A DNA stretch of 64,000 nucleotides. It comes from Aminobacter carboxidus. Its GTDB lineage: Bacteria; Pseudomonadota; Alphaproteobacteria; Rhizobiales; Rhizobiaceae. This document shows positions 51,083 through 59,724 of the stretch, piece after piece. The stretch is taken from contig NZ_JACZEP010000004.1 of assembly GCF_014863355.1 (NCBI RefSeq), forward strand, positions 124,001-188,000. Reading direction: 5' to 3'. The position numbers and the translations under genes were made by a program. The notes below the pieces were generated by a model that saw nothing but the letters and a program-made list of their open reading frames with translations, did no database searches and had not been told where the DNA came from. Position 1 is the stretch's first letter. Every line of letters begins with the position of its first letter.

Positions 51083-52416
51083 CACGCGTCTCCCTGAGAT
51101 GACTTCTTCGGCTGGGCAGCCGGCTTTTTGGCAGCGGCGGGCTTGTTGGCGGCCGCCGGTTTGTCAGCCTTGGCGGCAGGAGCCTTCTTCGGCGTTGCCT
51201 TGGCGGTACCATCGCTTGCCGGATCGTCGCCACGGTTCTGGCCCGCAACGATCGGTTTTGGCTTGTCCGCTGCGGCAGCTGCCGCATTGGCGAAGTTCGG
51301 ATGCACGACCTTGCCGCCGTCGGTCAGCATGGTTGCCTTGACCAGTTCGTCGTCGCGGTTGATGGCGATCTGCTTGCTCGTCTTGTCGACCATGGTCTCG
51401 AGGAAGGCGAACAGGTTCTTGGCATAAAGCAGCGAGGCGGAAGCCGCGACACGGCCCGGCACGTTGAGATGGCCGACGATCTTGACGCCGTTGGTGGTGG
51501 TCACGACCTTGCCTGGCTGAGCACCTTCGACATTGCCGCCGCGCTCGACGGCGAGATCGACAAGCACCGAACCCGGCTTCATCGAAGCGACCATCTGAGC
51601 CGACACCAGCTTTGGCGCCGGACGACCCGGGATCAGGGCGGTGGTGATGACGATGTCCTGCTTGGCGATGTGCTCGGCGGTCAGTGCCGCCTGCTTGGCC
51701 TGGTACTCCTTCGACATCTCCTTGGCGTAACCGCCAGCGGTCTCCGCTGCCTTGAACTCCTCGTCTTCGACGGCGAGGAATTTGGCGCCGAGCGAGGCGA
51801 CCTGTTCCTTCACCGCCGGACGCACGTCGGTGGCGGTGACGATCGCACCCATGCGGCGCGCGGTGGCGATCGCCTGCAGGCCGGCAACGCCGACACCCAT
51901 GATGAACACTTTGGCCGCAGGAACAGTACCGGCCGCGGTCATCATCATCGGCAGCGCCCGGTCATATTCCGAAGCACCGTCGATGACGGCCTGGTAGCCG
52001 GCGAGGTTGGCCTGCGACGACAGCACGTCCATCACCTGGGCCCGGGTGATGCGCGGCATGAACTCCATGGCAAAGGCCGTCACACCGGCCTTGGCCATCG
52101 CAGCGACCGCAGCGTCGTTGCCATAAGGATCCATGGTGGCGAGCACCGCGGCACCTGGCTTGTAGCCCTTGAGCTCAGCCTCGCTGGGACGGCGCACCTT
52201 CAGCACGACATCCGCTTTCGCAACATCGGATGCCTTGCCGATGACCGCGCCAACGGCGGCAAAATCGGCATCGGGAATGCGCGACAAGGTCCCTGCCCCG
52301 GTTTCGACAACCACGGCAAAACCAAGCCCGACAAGGCGTTTCACCGTATCCGGCGAAGCACCAACTCGGCTCTCAATCGCTTCAAGCTCTCTGGGTATGA
52401 ATATCGTCCCGGACAT
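51082..52416 (-). CDS. pntAa: NAD(P) transhydrogenase subunit alpha part 1 with Lys/Ala/Pro tail
   Basis: A 444-residue soluble NAD(H)-binding subunit. Motifs include [20 protein letters not shown] at the start and the Rossmann segment [20 protein letters not shown]. The core ends near residue 375. It is followed by an unusual low-complexity basic tail (about 385-444; [20 protein letters not shown] and more), resembling histone-H1-like tails. The tail is absent from well-known PntA proteins. First gene of the pnt operon. Confidence 0.95.
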   Translation of the reverse strand: MSGTIFIPRELEAIESRVGASPDTVKRLVGLGFAVVVETGAGTLSRIPDADFAAVGAVIGKASDVAKADVVLKVRRPSEAELKGYKPGAAVLATMDPYGNDAAVAAMAKAGVTAFAMEFMPRITRAQVMDVLSSQANLAGYQAVIDGASEYDRALPMMMTAAGTVPAAKVFIMGVGVAGLQAIATARRMGAIVTATDVRPAVKEQVASLGAKFLAVEDEEFKAAETAGGYAKEMSKEYQAKQAALTAEHIAKQDIVITTALIPGRPAPKLVSAQMVASMKPGSVLVDLAVERGGNVEGAQPGKVVTTTNGVKIVGHLNVPGRVAASASLLYAKNLFAFLETMVDKTSKQIAINRDDELVKATMLTDGGKVVHPNFANAAAAAADKPKPIVAGQNRGDDPASDGTAKATPKKAPAAKADKPAAANKPAAAKKPAAQPKKSSQGDA

Positions 52417-52441
52417 CCGAGGTCTCCGCGCAAATGTTCAT

Positions 52442-52464
52442 CCGCCGGGAATATCTCCCGGCGG
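52442..52464. other. Hairpin upstream of pntAa
   Basis: CCGCCGGGA-atatc-TCCCGGCGG, a perfect nine-bp stem with five-base loop in the pnt leader, 25 bp before the start codon. It would fold in the 5' end of the pnt transcript, or act as an operator or terminator. Confidence 0.45.
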
Positions 52465-52584
52465 CGTTGATGCCGTTACTGCAGTATTTGCCGATTTGAC
52501 GGATCGGCCGAACCGACTAGGGAGCCGCGCGTCACATGGAGGCGCCAATAATGATGCAGGCCTTGAAGCCATGCTTGATCCTTG

Positions 52585-52608
52585 CCGAAAATCGATCCCG
52601 ATTTTCGG
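52585..52608. repeat. CCGAAAATCG palindromic motif
   Basis: CCGAAAATCG-atcc-CGATTTTCGG lies 13 bp after the stop of the ABC ATPase. Short palindromes of this composition are scattered through rhizobial intergenic DNA; here it may act as the 3' end of the transporter transcript. Confidence 0.5.
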
Positions 52609-52621
52609 GGCCCGCGCTGAC

Positions 52622-53422
52622 CTAGTGGGCGACGAGAATGCCCTTGGCCTCGAAGATCGCCCGGATCTGCCGGACATAGCCGTGATAGTCCTTGTCCTCG
52701 TGGGTCTTGCTCCACTGGCGCGGACGCGGCAGGTCGATCTTGAGGTCGAGGTCGACGCGGCCCGGACGAGGCGACATCACCAGGACGCGGTCGGCAAGGA
52801 ACACCGCCTCGTCGATGCCATGGGTGATGAACAGCACCGTGTTGCGCAGGCGCAGCCACATCGACTGCAAGTCCATGATCATCTGTTCGCGGGTCAGCGC
52901 GTCGAGTGCACCGAAGGGCTCGTCCATCAAAAGAAGGCCCGGTTCCTGGATCAGCGCCCGGCAGATTGCGACGCGCTGGCGCATGCCGCCGGAAAGCTCG
53001 GAGGGATACTTGTTGCCGAAGCCCTCGAGCCCGACCTGGGCAAGCAGTTCCTCAGCGCGAGCCCGGTACTTGGCAACATCGAGCTTCTTGATCTCGATCG
53101 GCAGCAGGATGTTGTCGAGCACCGTGCGCCAGTAGAGCAAGAGATCCGACTGGAACACGACGCCGGTCTTTGGATGCGGCTTGCTGACACCGTCGCCATC
53201 AATGGCGATGCTGCCGGTCGAGGCAGGCGTCAGGCCGGCGAGAAGCGAGAGCAGCGTGCTCTTGCCACAACCGCTGGGGCCGACGACCGCGACGAAGCTG
53301 CCGGGTTCGATCTTGAGATCGATCTTGTCGAGGGCAAGGACGTCGTCGTCCTCGCGTGTCTTGTAAATCTTGGAAAGCCGCGAAATGTCGACCGCCGCGC
53401 CCATTTGGGTAGTGGCACTCAT
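52622..53422 (-). CDS. NitT/TauT-type ABC transporter ATPase
   Basis: A 266-residue SsuB/TauB-like ATPase: Walker A GPSGCGKST, Q-loop VVFQSDLLLYWRTV, signature LSGGMRQRVAICRA, Walker B LLLMDEPFGALDALTREQM, H-loop ITHGIDEAV. It energises uptake with the permease and binding protein encoded just upstream. It is the last gene of a three-gene operon driven by a promoter covered by a 19-bp palindrome at 55415-55433. Confidence 0.94.
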   Translation of the reverse strand: MSATTQMGAAVDISRLSKIYKTREDDDVLALDKIDLKIEPGSFVAVVGPSGCGKSTLLSLLAGLTPASTGSIAIDGDGVSKPHPKTGVVFQSDLLLYWRTVLDNILLPIEIKKLDVAKYRARAEELLAQVGLEGFGNKYPSELSGGMRQRVAICRALIQEPGLLLMDEPFGALDALTREQMIMDLQSMWLRLRNTVLFITHGIDEAVFLADRVLVMSPRPGRVDLDLKIDLPRPRQWSKTHEDKDYHGYVRQIRAIFEAKGILVAH

Positions 53423-53477
53423 GGGATTGCCTCACTGAACCTGTTGTCGTTGCTCGGCCGCGCCCGCGGCCGGCTGA

Positions 53478-54311
53478 TTATTTGGCGGCGTCGCGCTTGT
53501 AGGTGAAGCGGGCTTCGATCGTATCGATGATGAAGTACAACATCACGCCGAGCCCGGAGATCGTCACCACGGTGGCAAAGTTGAGCGTCGTGTCGAACAG
53601 CGAGTTGGCTTGTAGCTGCAGGTAGCCGAGGCCGCGTTCGGCGGCGACATATTCGCCGATGACCGCACCGATGACCGCCAGCGACACCGCAACCTTGAAA
53701 CCGCCGAAGATGTTCGGCAAAGCCGCCGGCAGGCGCACCTTGAAGAAGGTCTGCCACTCGCTGGCACCCATCGAGCGGACGAGGTTGACCAGGTTCTTGT
53801 CCAGCGACTGCAGGCCGACGACCGTCGAGATGACAATCGGGAAGAACGAGATCAGGAAGGCCAACGTGATCTTGGGCGCCCAGCCATAGCCGAGATAGAG
53901 CACCAGAAGCGGCGCCAGCGCCACCTTGGGCACAGTCTGCAGCGCCACCAGGATCGGGTAGATGGCGCGTTCGAAAGCCCTGGAATAGAAGATCGCCAGC
54001 GCCAGCGGCATGCCGACCAGCACGGCCATGGCAAAACCCGCAACCACCTCGAACAGCGTGACGTAGGCGTGGGAGGCGAGCAACGGCAGCTCGTTGACGA
54101 TCCGCTTGGCTATCGCCAGCGGCGTCGGCAGGACAAATTCCGAGAGCCCGGACCAGGGAACCAGAACCTGCCATGCGCCGAGCAGTACAACCGCCAGGAT
54201 GAGCGCCGAATAACGCTCAAGCCATGGCCCGCGTGATTTCTTCTTGCTGCTCATGCCCTTGCCTTGCTTTTTCTGCGCCTGAGCGGCGCCGATTACATCC
54301 GTGCTCGCCAC
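53478..54311 (-). CDS. NitT/TauT-type ABC transporter permease
   Basis: A 277-residue inner-membrane permease with about six helices and the EAA loop SMGASEWQTFFKVRLPAALP; LQTVPKVALAPLLVLYLGYG is typical for SsuC/TauC. A basic, non-hydrophobic N-terminus precedes the first helix. The start is probably GTG 54311 (GAGG five bases upstream, 7 bp after the binding-protein stop); ATG 54254 is an alternative. Confidence 0.93.
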   Translation of the reverse strand: MASTDVIGAAQAQKKQGKGMSSKKKSRGPWLERYSALILAVVLLGAWQVLVPWSGLSEFVLPTPLAIAKRIVNELPLLASHAYVTLFEVVAGFAMAVLVGMPLALAIFYSRAFERAIYPILVALQTVPKVALAPLLVLYLGYGWAPKITLAFLISFFPIVISTVVGLQSLDKNLVNLVRSMGASEWQTFFKVRLPAALPNIFGGFKVAVSLAVIGAVIGEYVAAERGLGYLQLQANSLFDTTLNFATVVTISGLGVMLYFIIDTIEARFTYKRDAAK

Positions 54312-54318
54312 CGTAGCC

Positions 54319-55311
54319 TCACTGCGTCAGAAGTTCATTGGTATAAAAGGTCGACATCGGCTTGGCGTCGCCGATTTCCTCGACGCTGCCGATCAGCTTG
54401 ATGGCGTCGGCGATCGCCTTTTCGTCGATGTAGCCGATCGGCGTACCATCAGGCGAGTGGATCGATGCCGAGGTCGCCTCGATCTGCTGCTGGACGACCT
54501 TGTCCGAGGGCCCGCCCTGCCAAACCGCCTTCAGTGCCGCGGTCGCAGCAGCCGGATCGGCTCGGGTCATCTCGATTGCCTTGGCATTGGCGGCGAGGAA
54601 GTTCTTGAGCGCCGGGCCCTTCTTGGCGATGCCATCGTCGCTGGCGACAACCGCCATGCCAGGTACCGCAAGGCCAAACTCGGTGAGATCAAGCGTCGGG
54701 AACTTCTGGCCGGTTTTGTCTTCGAGCACCGGCAGGTCGTTGGTCTTGTAGACGCTGACGACGTCGACCTGCTTCTGCAGGAACTGCGGCACACGCGACT
54801 GCGAGTCCATCTGGACCTTGGAGACCTTGGCGCAGTCGATCTTGTTGATCTCGCAGAAGGCACTGAGATAGGACGTTCCGGTCTCGCCGACGGCGTGCGC
54901 AATGGTCTTGCCCTCGAGATCCTTGGGCGCGTTCACCGCCTTGTCAGGATGCGAAATCAGGGCGATCGGCGACTCCGGCTGATAGAGCGCGATGATCTTG
55001 ACCGGCATGCCCTTCTGGATCGCCGAGATGGCGAAAATGCCCGGCAGGATGACAGCGTCTTCCTGGCCCTGGATCAGCGAGCCGAGCGCTGCCTGCGAGC
55101 CAGCACCTTCGCCGAGCTTCAACGTCACACCAGCATCCTTGTAGAGACCCTTCTGCTCGCCGAGATAGAAGAAGCCGTATTCGCCCTTGAGCTTCCAGCT
55201 GAAGCGGACGTTGACGTCTTCCGCCATGGCATTGTGACTGGCAAGAACGGTGGCGACGGCGGCTGTGGCGATAAGCGCCGTGCCGCGAATGAGACCTGTA
55301 GCGTACAACAT
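54319..55311 (-). CDS. NMT1/THI5-like ABC transporter substrate-binding protein
   Basis: A 330-residue periplasmic protein with a signal peptide (about 1-30, HNAMA-ED) and the NMT1/THI5-like fold: VRFSWKLKGEYGFFYLGEQK, GLYKDAGVTLKLGEGAGSQA, AVGETGTSYLSAFCEINK. Members bind pyrimidine precursors, nitrate, sulfonates or other small compounds. The ligand here is unknown but should be the substrate of the adjacent amidohydrolases. Its promoter shares a 19-bp palindrome with the amidohydrolase at 58135. Confidence 0.9.
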   Translation of the reverse strand: MLYATGLIRGTALIATAAVATVLASHNAMAEDVNVRFSWKLKGEYGFFYLGEQKGLYKDAGVTLKLGEGAGSQAALGSLIQGQEDAVILPGIFAISAIQKGMPVKIIALYQPESPIALISHPDKAVNAPKDLEGKTIAHAVGETGTSYLSAFCEINKIDCAKVSKVQMDSQSRVPQFLQKQVDVVSVYKTNDLPVLEDKTGQKFPTLDLTEFGLAVPGMAVVASDDGIAKKGPALKNFLAANAKAIEMTRADPAAATAALKAVWQGGPSDKVVQQQIEATSASIHSPDGTPIGYIDEKAIADAIKLIGSVEEIGDAKPMSTFYTNELLTQ

Positions 55312-55414
55312 TTCTCTCCTCCCTAACGAGCACCTTCGGGCGCCCCAATGGCCCGAAGGCCTGCCTCTCTCCCCCGAACAAAGCGCGACAGCCTTCGCCC
55401 TCGATCTTCATTCT

Positions 55415-55433
55415 TGATCTCATAGTGTGATCA
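55415..55433 (-). promoter_or_regulatory. 19-bp palindromic operator over the transporter promoter
   Basis: TGATCTCATAGTGTGATCA. On the minus strand a TTGACA -35 box (55445-55450) is followed after 17 bp by CACTAT (55422-55427), which lies inside the palindrome. Transcription would start about 100 bp before the binding-protein gene. The site differs at one base from 58010-58028. Repression by the GntR protein encoded between them is inferred. Confidence 0.7.
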
Positions 55434-55652
55434 CATTCAATCATTGTCAAGCGATGAATCGGATCAGGCAGCGCACGAATTTGCATGCACAATCGAAGCG
55501 TTGCCGCGAATTCCCTGCCGCTGCGGCAAGCATCGGAAATCGCTGGCGGATTCACCACGCGTCGAGACGACGCAACCTCACCCACTCCGGGCGAGGCACG
55601 TTCACAAGTCGGAAAACGACCCAAGATCGCCTGAAAAATGAAGCTTGCCGGA
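55434..55652. other. Intergenic stretch between transporter promoter and CobW gene
   Basis: Together with the operator and leader this makes a 341-bp gap without a gene. Apart from the -35 box at 55445-55450 I see no frame, hairpin or RNA gene of note. Confidence 0.5.
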
Positions 55653-56651
55653 TCAGTTCGCAGCGGCGAAGGTATCGGGCAACGAGCGCTCGATGGCGCT
55701 TCGGTTAAGGTTGCGCGCGATGAAAACGAGCCAGGCGCGGGGCATGCCCTCCGGCCAGCGCGGCAGATACTCGGGCGGATACATCACGTGCTGGACGCCA
55801 TGGATGATCACCGGGCGCGGGTCACCCCTGACCGGCAGTATACCCTTCACGCGAAGGATCGACTGGCCGCGTCCGGCGAGCAGTAATTCCAGCCAGTCGA
55901 CGAAGGATGGCCAGTCGACTTCGTTGTCAATCTCGACGGTGAAAGTCTCGATGCCATCGCTGTGCCGACCTGGCATGGGCGTATCGGCCATTTCGAAATG
56001 GCGCGGTTCCCAACTGTCTTCTTGGTCAAAGATGTCGGCCGCACCCGGCATGCTTGCCCGGCTTGAAACAAGCTGCCGAACCCGAGGGTTGACCTTGCCG
56101 ACATCCTGGGCGAGCGCATCCAGCCGCCAAGGTTCGACAAGATCGGACTTGGTGATGACCACGCAATCGGCCAGCGCCACTTGCTGGACGGCTTCGGCGA
56201 AATTGCCGATCGAGTTGGCGCCACTGACGCCGTCGACGGTGGCAACGATACTGCCCGCCCGATAGCCGCGGCGGAGCTTGAGGTCGCTCATCACCGCCTG
56301 CATGATCGGCGCGGGGTCGGCGAGGCCCGTGGTCTCCACCACGACCCGGCGGAACGGCGCCACCTCGCCACGGCGGACCATCGCCAGAAGGTCCGCCAAA
56401 GTGGAGACGAGATCATCACGCACGGCACAGCACAAACAGCCCGACGACAGCAAAACCGCGTCCTCGGACACTTCCCGCACCAGAAGGTGGTCGAGCCCGA
56501 CCTCGCCGAACTCGTTGATGATCACGGCCGTGTCGGCGAGATCAGGCTCGCCGAGAAGATGCCGCAGGAATGTCGTCTTGCCGCTGCCAAGGAAGCCGGT
56601 CAGCACGTGGACCGGAATTCGGTCGTCGGTCGCGGAAGCGGCAGGCAGCAC
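55653..56651 (-). CDS. CobW/G3E-family GTPase metallochaperone
   Basis: A 332-residue G3E GTPase. The P-loop is GFLGSGKTT (19-27), the metal-binding GCLCC lies at 71-75, VVETTGLADPAP is the switch region and TKSD gives guanine specificity. A C-terminal CobW_C domain is present. COG0523 proteins deliver zinc or other metals to enzymes; here the metal-dependent amidohydrolases nearby are plausible clients. It starts with a GTG (56651) two bases after the RidA stop, so the two genes are coupled. Confidence 0.92.
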   Translation of the reverse strand: MLPAASATDDRIPVHVLTGFLGSGKTTFLRHLLGEPDLADTAVIINEFGEVGLDHLLVREVSEDAVLLSSGCLCCAVRDDLVSTLADLLAMVRRGEVAPFRRVVVETTGLADPAPIMQAVMSDLKLRRGYRAGSIVATVDGVSGANSIGNFAEAVQQVALADCVVITKSDLVEPWRLDALAQDVGKVNPRVRQLVSSRASMPGAADIFDQEDSWEPRHFEMADTPMPGRHSDGIETFTVEIDNEVDWPSFVDWLELLLAGRGQSILRVKGILPVRGDPRPVIIHGVQHVMYPPEYLPRWPEGMPRAWLVFIARNLNRSAIERSLPDTFAAAN

Positions 56652-56653
56652 GG

Positions 56654-57121
56654 TCAGTTGACCTCGAAGATGGCGTCTACCTCGACGGGAACGTTGCGCG
56701 GCAGCGAGTAGCAGCCGACGGCGGCACGGGCATGGCGGCCGGCCTCGCCGAACACCTCGACCATCAGATCGGAAGCGCCGTTGATGACCTTGGGGTGATC
56801 CTTGAAGTCGGGTTCGGCATTGACGAAGCCGCCGAGGCGGATGACGCCGACGACGCGGTCGAGGTCGCCGTCCAGCGCCTGCTTGAGCTGGGCCAGAATG
56901 TTGACGGCGCAGAGGCGCGCCGCGGCCTGGCCTTCTTCGACGGTGAAATCGGAGCCGAGCTTGCCGGTGAACTTGTCCTTGCCACCCTCAGCTGGAACCT
57001 GGCCCGAAACATAGACCTGGTTGCCCAGCCGGCGGGCCGGCACGTAGTTGGCGGCTGGCGCCACCGTCGCTGGCAGGCTGATGCCAAGGCGAGCAAGGTT
57101 CTGTTCAACTTTTCCCACCAT
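56654..57121 (-). CDS. RidA/YjgF-family protein (UK114-like subgroup)
   Basis: A 155-residue Rid-family protein of the longer subgroup: NYVPARRLGNQVYVSGQVPA, VNILAQLKQALDGDLDRVVG, FGEAGRHARAAVGCYSLPRN and VPVEVDAIFEV. The conserved Arg (GRHARAAVG) would bind the carboxylate of an enamine or imine. Relatives hydrolyse reactive 2-aminoacrylate-type enamines or aid pyrimidine breakdown (RutC). ATG 57121 has GGAGGAG seven bases upstream. It sits between the GntR and CobW genes. Confidence 0.93.
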   Translation of the reverse strand: MVGKVEQNLARLGISLPATVAPAANYVPARRLGNQVYVSGQVPAEGGKDKFTGKLGSDFTVEEGQAAARLCAVNILAQLKQALDGDLDRVVGVIRLGGFVNAEPDFKDHPKVINGASDLMVEVFGEAGRHARAAVGCYSLPRNVPVEVDAIFEVN

Positions 57122-57146
57122 GGCGGGCTCCTCCCAGATCGTGATG

Positions 57147-57890
57147 TCAGTAATCGAATTGAAGATCCGCCCCCTGCGCGAAAGGCAGTTCGATGCCTTG
57201 CGAGCCGGCGACGCTGAGCAGCGCCTTGCAGGTGGTGCGGATGTCGTGGACGATGCCCTTCTTGGCGGCGCTGGCGTTGCCTTCATTCAAGGCGGCAAGG
57301 ATGTCCTCGTGGTCCGAGGCGTTCCACGGCATCGAGGGGATCAGCAGCGACATGTACATCGTCGGGCCGAACTGCAGCCACAGCGACTCGATCAGCGGCA
57401 TCAGCACGTCGGACGCAGCCGCCTCATAGAGCGTGAAATGGAATTTCTGGTTGGACGACAGGCAGTTCAGGATGTCGCGCTTTTCGATTGCCACCAGCAG
57501 CTGCTTGTTGATCGCGGCAAGTTCGCTGATCAGCGCCGGGGTCGCCTTCTTGGCGGCAAGCTCAGTGGCCATGCCCTCGAGCATCTCGCGCACAGCGAAA
57601 AGGTCGCTGAGCTTTTCCGGGCTCAGCCTGGGCACGCGCACCGAACCGCCCTTGGTTTCCTCAAGCGCATTGGCCGCCACCAGGCGGCTCAGCACTTCGC
57701 GAACCGGCATCGGGCTGGTGCCAAATCCGGCAGCCAGCTTGCGCAGGCTCATCACCTGGCCGGGCAGGAATGCACCGACCATCAGGCCGCGGCGCATATA
57801 ACGCAGCACATGCCCATGGACATGCCCGCGCTCCTTCTTAGGCGCTTCACCGCCGCCGTTACCGGCGTCCTCAGACTTGTCTATCCGCAC
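57147..57890 (-). CDS. GntR/FadR-family transcriptional regulator
   Basis: A 247-residue regulator with N-terminal winged helix (MSLRKLAAGFGTSPMPVREV, LSRLVAANALEETKGGSV) and an all-helical FCD effector domain (LFAVREMLEGMATELAA; HFTLYEAAASDVLMPLIESL). The FCD domain usually senses an organic acid through a metal. It is divergent from the amidohydrolase gene and leads the GntR-RidA-CobW operon. Two near-identical palindromes in the region are its probable operators. Confidence 0.93.
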   Translation of the reverse strand: MRIDKSEDAGNGGGEAPKKERGHVHGHVLRYMRRGLMVGAFLPGQVMSLRKLAAGFGTSPMPVREVLSRLVAANALEETKGGSVRVPRLSPEKLSDLFAVREMLEGMATELAAKKATPALISELAAINKQLLVAIEKRDILNCLSSNQKFHFTLYEAAASDVLMPLIESLWLQFGPTMYMSLLIPSMPWNASDHEDILAALNEGNASAAKKGIVHDIRTTCKALLSVAGSQGIELPFAQGADLQFDY

Positions 57891-58009
57891 TCTGCTTCTC
57901 CGCCTCTCGCAAGTTCCTCAACAATTGCGCTGTACGAGGAACGGCGTCTGGCGGCGAGCTGCCGCATACAGTCGCCGGCCGGGGGCAGAAGTTGACAGGC
58001 CGCAATCTG

Positions 58010-58028
58010 TGATCTCATATTGTGATCA
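58010..58028 (+). promoter_or_regulatory. 19-bp palindromic operator over the amidohydrolase promoter
   Basis: TGATCTCATATTGTGATCA. On the plus strand TTGACA (57992-57997) and CATATT (58016-58021) form a -35/-10 pair with 18-bp spacing, the -10 lying inside the palindrome. It is placed 107 bp before the amidohydrolase start and 120 bp before the divergent GntR start, so it could control both. Confidence 0.7.
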
Positions 58029-58134
58029 ATAAATGATCTTTACCGGAACGGCAACCATTAACTGCCCTGCCGTTTGACCGAGAACACCGCGGCAGCCCGA
58101 CGCGCCGTCACATCCGCCATCCGGAGACCCGTCC

Positions 58135-59499
58135 ATGAACGCACCTGCCTTCGACCAGCCTGCCCTGCGCGATCAGATCGCCAACGGCGCCAGGCTGGGC
58201 CGGTACATCTTGCGCAACGTGCGTCTTAACAGTGCAGTTACAACAGGTGCCATGGATGCCGCAGGGTACTTTCTTGCTGACGTGACAGTAGAGCACGGCA
58301 GGATACTGGCAACAACTGCTGCGCGCGGCCGTTCCATCGAATCCAACGAAGACAGCGCGATTTCGATCGATGCCGGCGGGCGGGTCGCGCTCCCCACCTT
58401 CGTCGACTGCCACACCCATCTCGACAAGGGTCATATCCTGCCGCGAACGCCGGCAGCCAATGGTACTTTCGACGGCGCGTTGGCGGCCACCCGCGCCGAT
58501 CGCGCGACCAACTGGTCGGCCGGCGATGTCACCAGGCGCATGGACTTCGCACTGCGCTCGGCGTTCCACTACGGCACGGCGGCCATGCGCACGCATATCG
58601 ACTCACAGCCACCGCAAGACGACATTTCCTGGCCTGCCTTCATGGAGCTCAAGCAACACTGGCGCGGCCGAATCGACTTGCAGGCGTCCTGCCTGTTTCC
58701 CATCGACATGGCTCGCGACGATGCCTTTCTCGAGCGCATCGCACGCCATGTCGCTGCTGCCAGCGGCACACTCGGGGCGGTCGCCTATCCCGCTCCCGAC
58801 ATCGACCGTCTGCTCGACCTGATGTTCCGGAAAGCCGAGCAACATGGCCTCAACCTCGACTTCCATGCCGACGAGACCGCGGATCCCAAAGCCGACGGAC
58901 TGCGCCGTATCGCCGAGGCCGCGATGCGATCCTCCTTTGCCGGCAAGGTGCTGGTCGGCCATTGCTGTTCGCTGGCGATGCAGGAAGAGGCCGATGTCGA
59001 GGCCACGCTCGACAAGGTGGCCGCGGCTGGCGTCGCCGTCGTGTCGCTGCCGACCTGCAATCTCTATCTTCAGGACCGCCGCCAGGACGGCACGACGCCG
59101 AGATGGCGGGGCGTGACCCTGCTGCACGAGATGAAGCAGCGCGGCATCCCGGTAGCACTTGCCTCCGACAACACGCGTGACCCGTTCCATTCCTATGGCG
59201 ATCTCGACATGCTGGACACCTATCGGCTCGGCACGCGCGTCCTGCATCTCGACCATCCTGCCGGCGACTGGATCGGGGCGGTGACCACGACCCCGGCAGG
59301 CATCATGGGGCTCGATGGCAGAGGCAGCATCGCCGAGGGCCAGGTCGCCGATTTCATCCTGTTCGAGGGCCGGTCCTTGTCGGAAGTGCTGTCGCGCGCC
59401 GAAAGCAATCGCATCGTCGTTCGCAACGGCGCGCCCCTTGCGACGTCGTTGCCCGCTTATGCCGAACTCGACGGGCTTGAAGGCATGGCATCCGACTAA
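58135..59499 (+). CDS. Cytosine-deaminase-like amidohydrolase
   Basis: A 454-residue metal-dependent hydrolase of the cytosine deaminase/N-isopropylammelide/creatinine-deaminase branch. Metal ligands H93 and H95 are in VDCHTHLDKGH, the catalytic HADETADP motif follows, and the C-terminal Asp is in LASDNTRDPF. An N-terminal extension of about 35 residues precedes the beta-sandwich. It probably removes an amino or amide group from a cyclic compound. It shares an operator with the ABC transporter. Confidence 0.9.
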   Translation: MNAPAFDQPALRDQIANGARLGRYILRNVRLNSAVTTGAMDAAGYFLADVTVEHGRILATTAARGRSIESNEDSAISIDAGGRVALPTFVDCHTHLDKGHILPRTPAANGTFDGALAATRADRATNWSAGDVTRRMDFALRSAFHYGTAAMRTHIDSQPPQDDISWPAFMELKQHWRGRIDLQASCLFPIDMARDDAFLERIARHVAAASGTLGAVAYPAPDIDRLLDLMFRKAEQHGLNLDFHADETADPKADGLRRIAEAAMRSSFAGKVLVGHCCSLAMQEEADVEATLDKVAAAGVAVVSLPTCNLYLQDRRQDGTTPRWRGVTLLHEMKQRGIPVALASDNTRDPFHSYGDLDMLDTYRLGTRVLHLDHPAGDWIGAVTTTPAGIMGLDGRGSIAEGQVADFILFEGRSLSEVLSRAESNRIVVRNGAPLATSLPAYAELDGLEGMASD

Positions 59500-59514
59500 A
59501 GCGAGGAGCCAAAC

Positions 59515-59702
59515 AAAGGCCGCCGGAAACGGCGGCCTCAGACGGCTGACAAACCTCCGGGCACACCTAAATCACCCAAGATTCACGGAACGTCGCAGAT
59601 TCAGATCGTGAACAAACCAGAATCAAAACCCCTCGATTTTGACTGCTGCCAAGAAACGAGGGGTTTGTAATCAATCTGAGGCCGCCGGAAACGGCGGCCT
59701 TT
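59515..59702. terminator. Nested convergent terminator region with mirrored hairpins
   Basis: Two copies of the hairpin GGCCGCC-ggaaac-GGCGGCC (59515-59542 and 59675-59702), in mirror orientation, flank a third hairpin with arms AAACCCCTCG (59626-59635) and CGAGGGGTTT (59657-59666). T-tracts lie on the outer sides, so each outer hairpin terminates the transcript coming from the far gene. The 225-bp gap holds no gene. Confidence 0.75.
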
Positions 59703-59724
59703 TCGTATCGGTGACAATGAGCGA

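Noticed and set aside
59543-59674. Possible small RNA or tRNA between the mirrored hairpins
   Set aside because: It does not fold as a tRNA cloverleaf and lacks a recognisable promoter; the hairpins are better explained as terminators.
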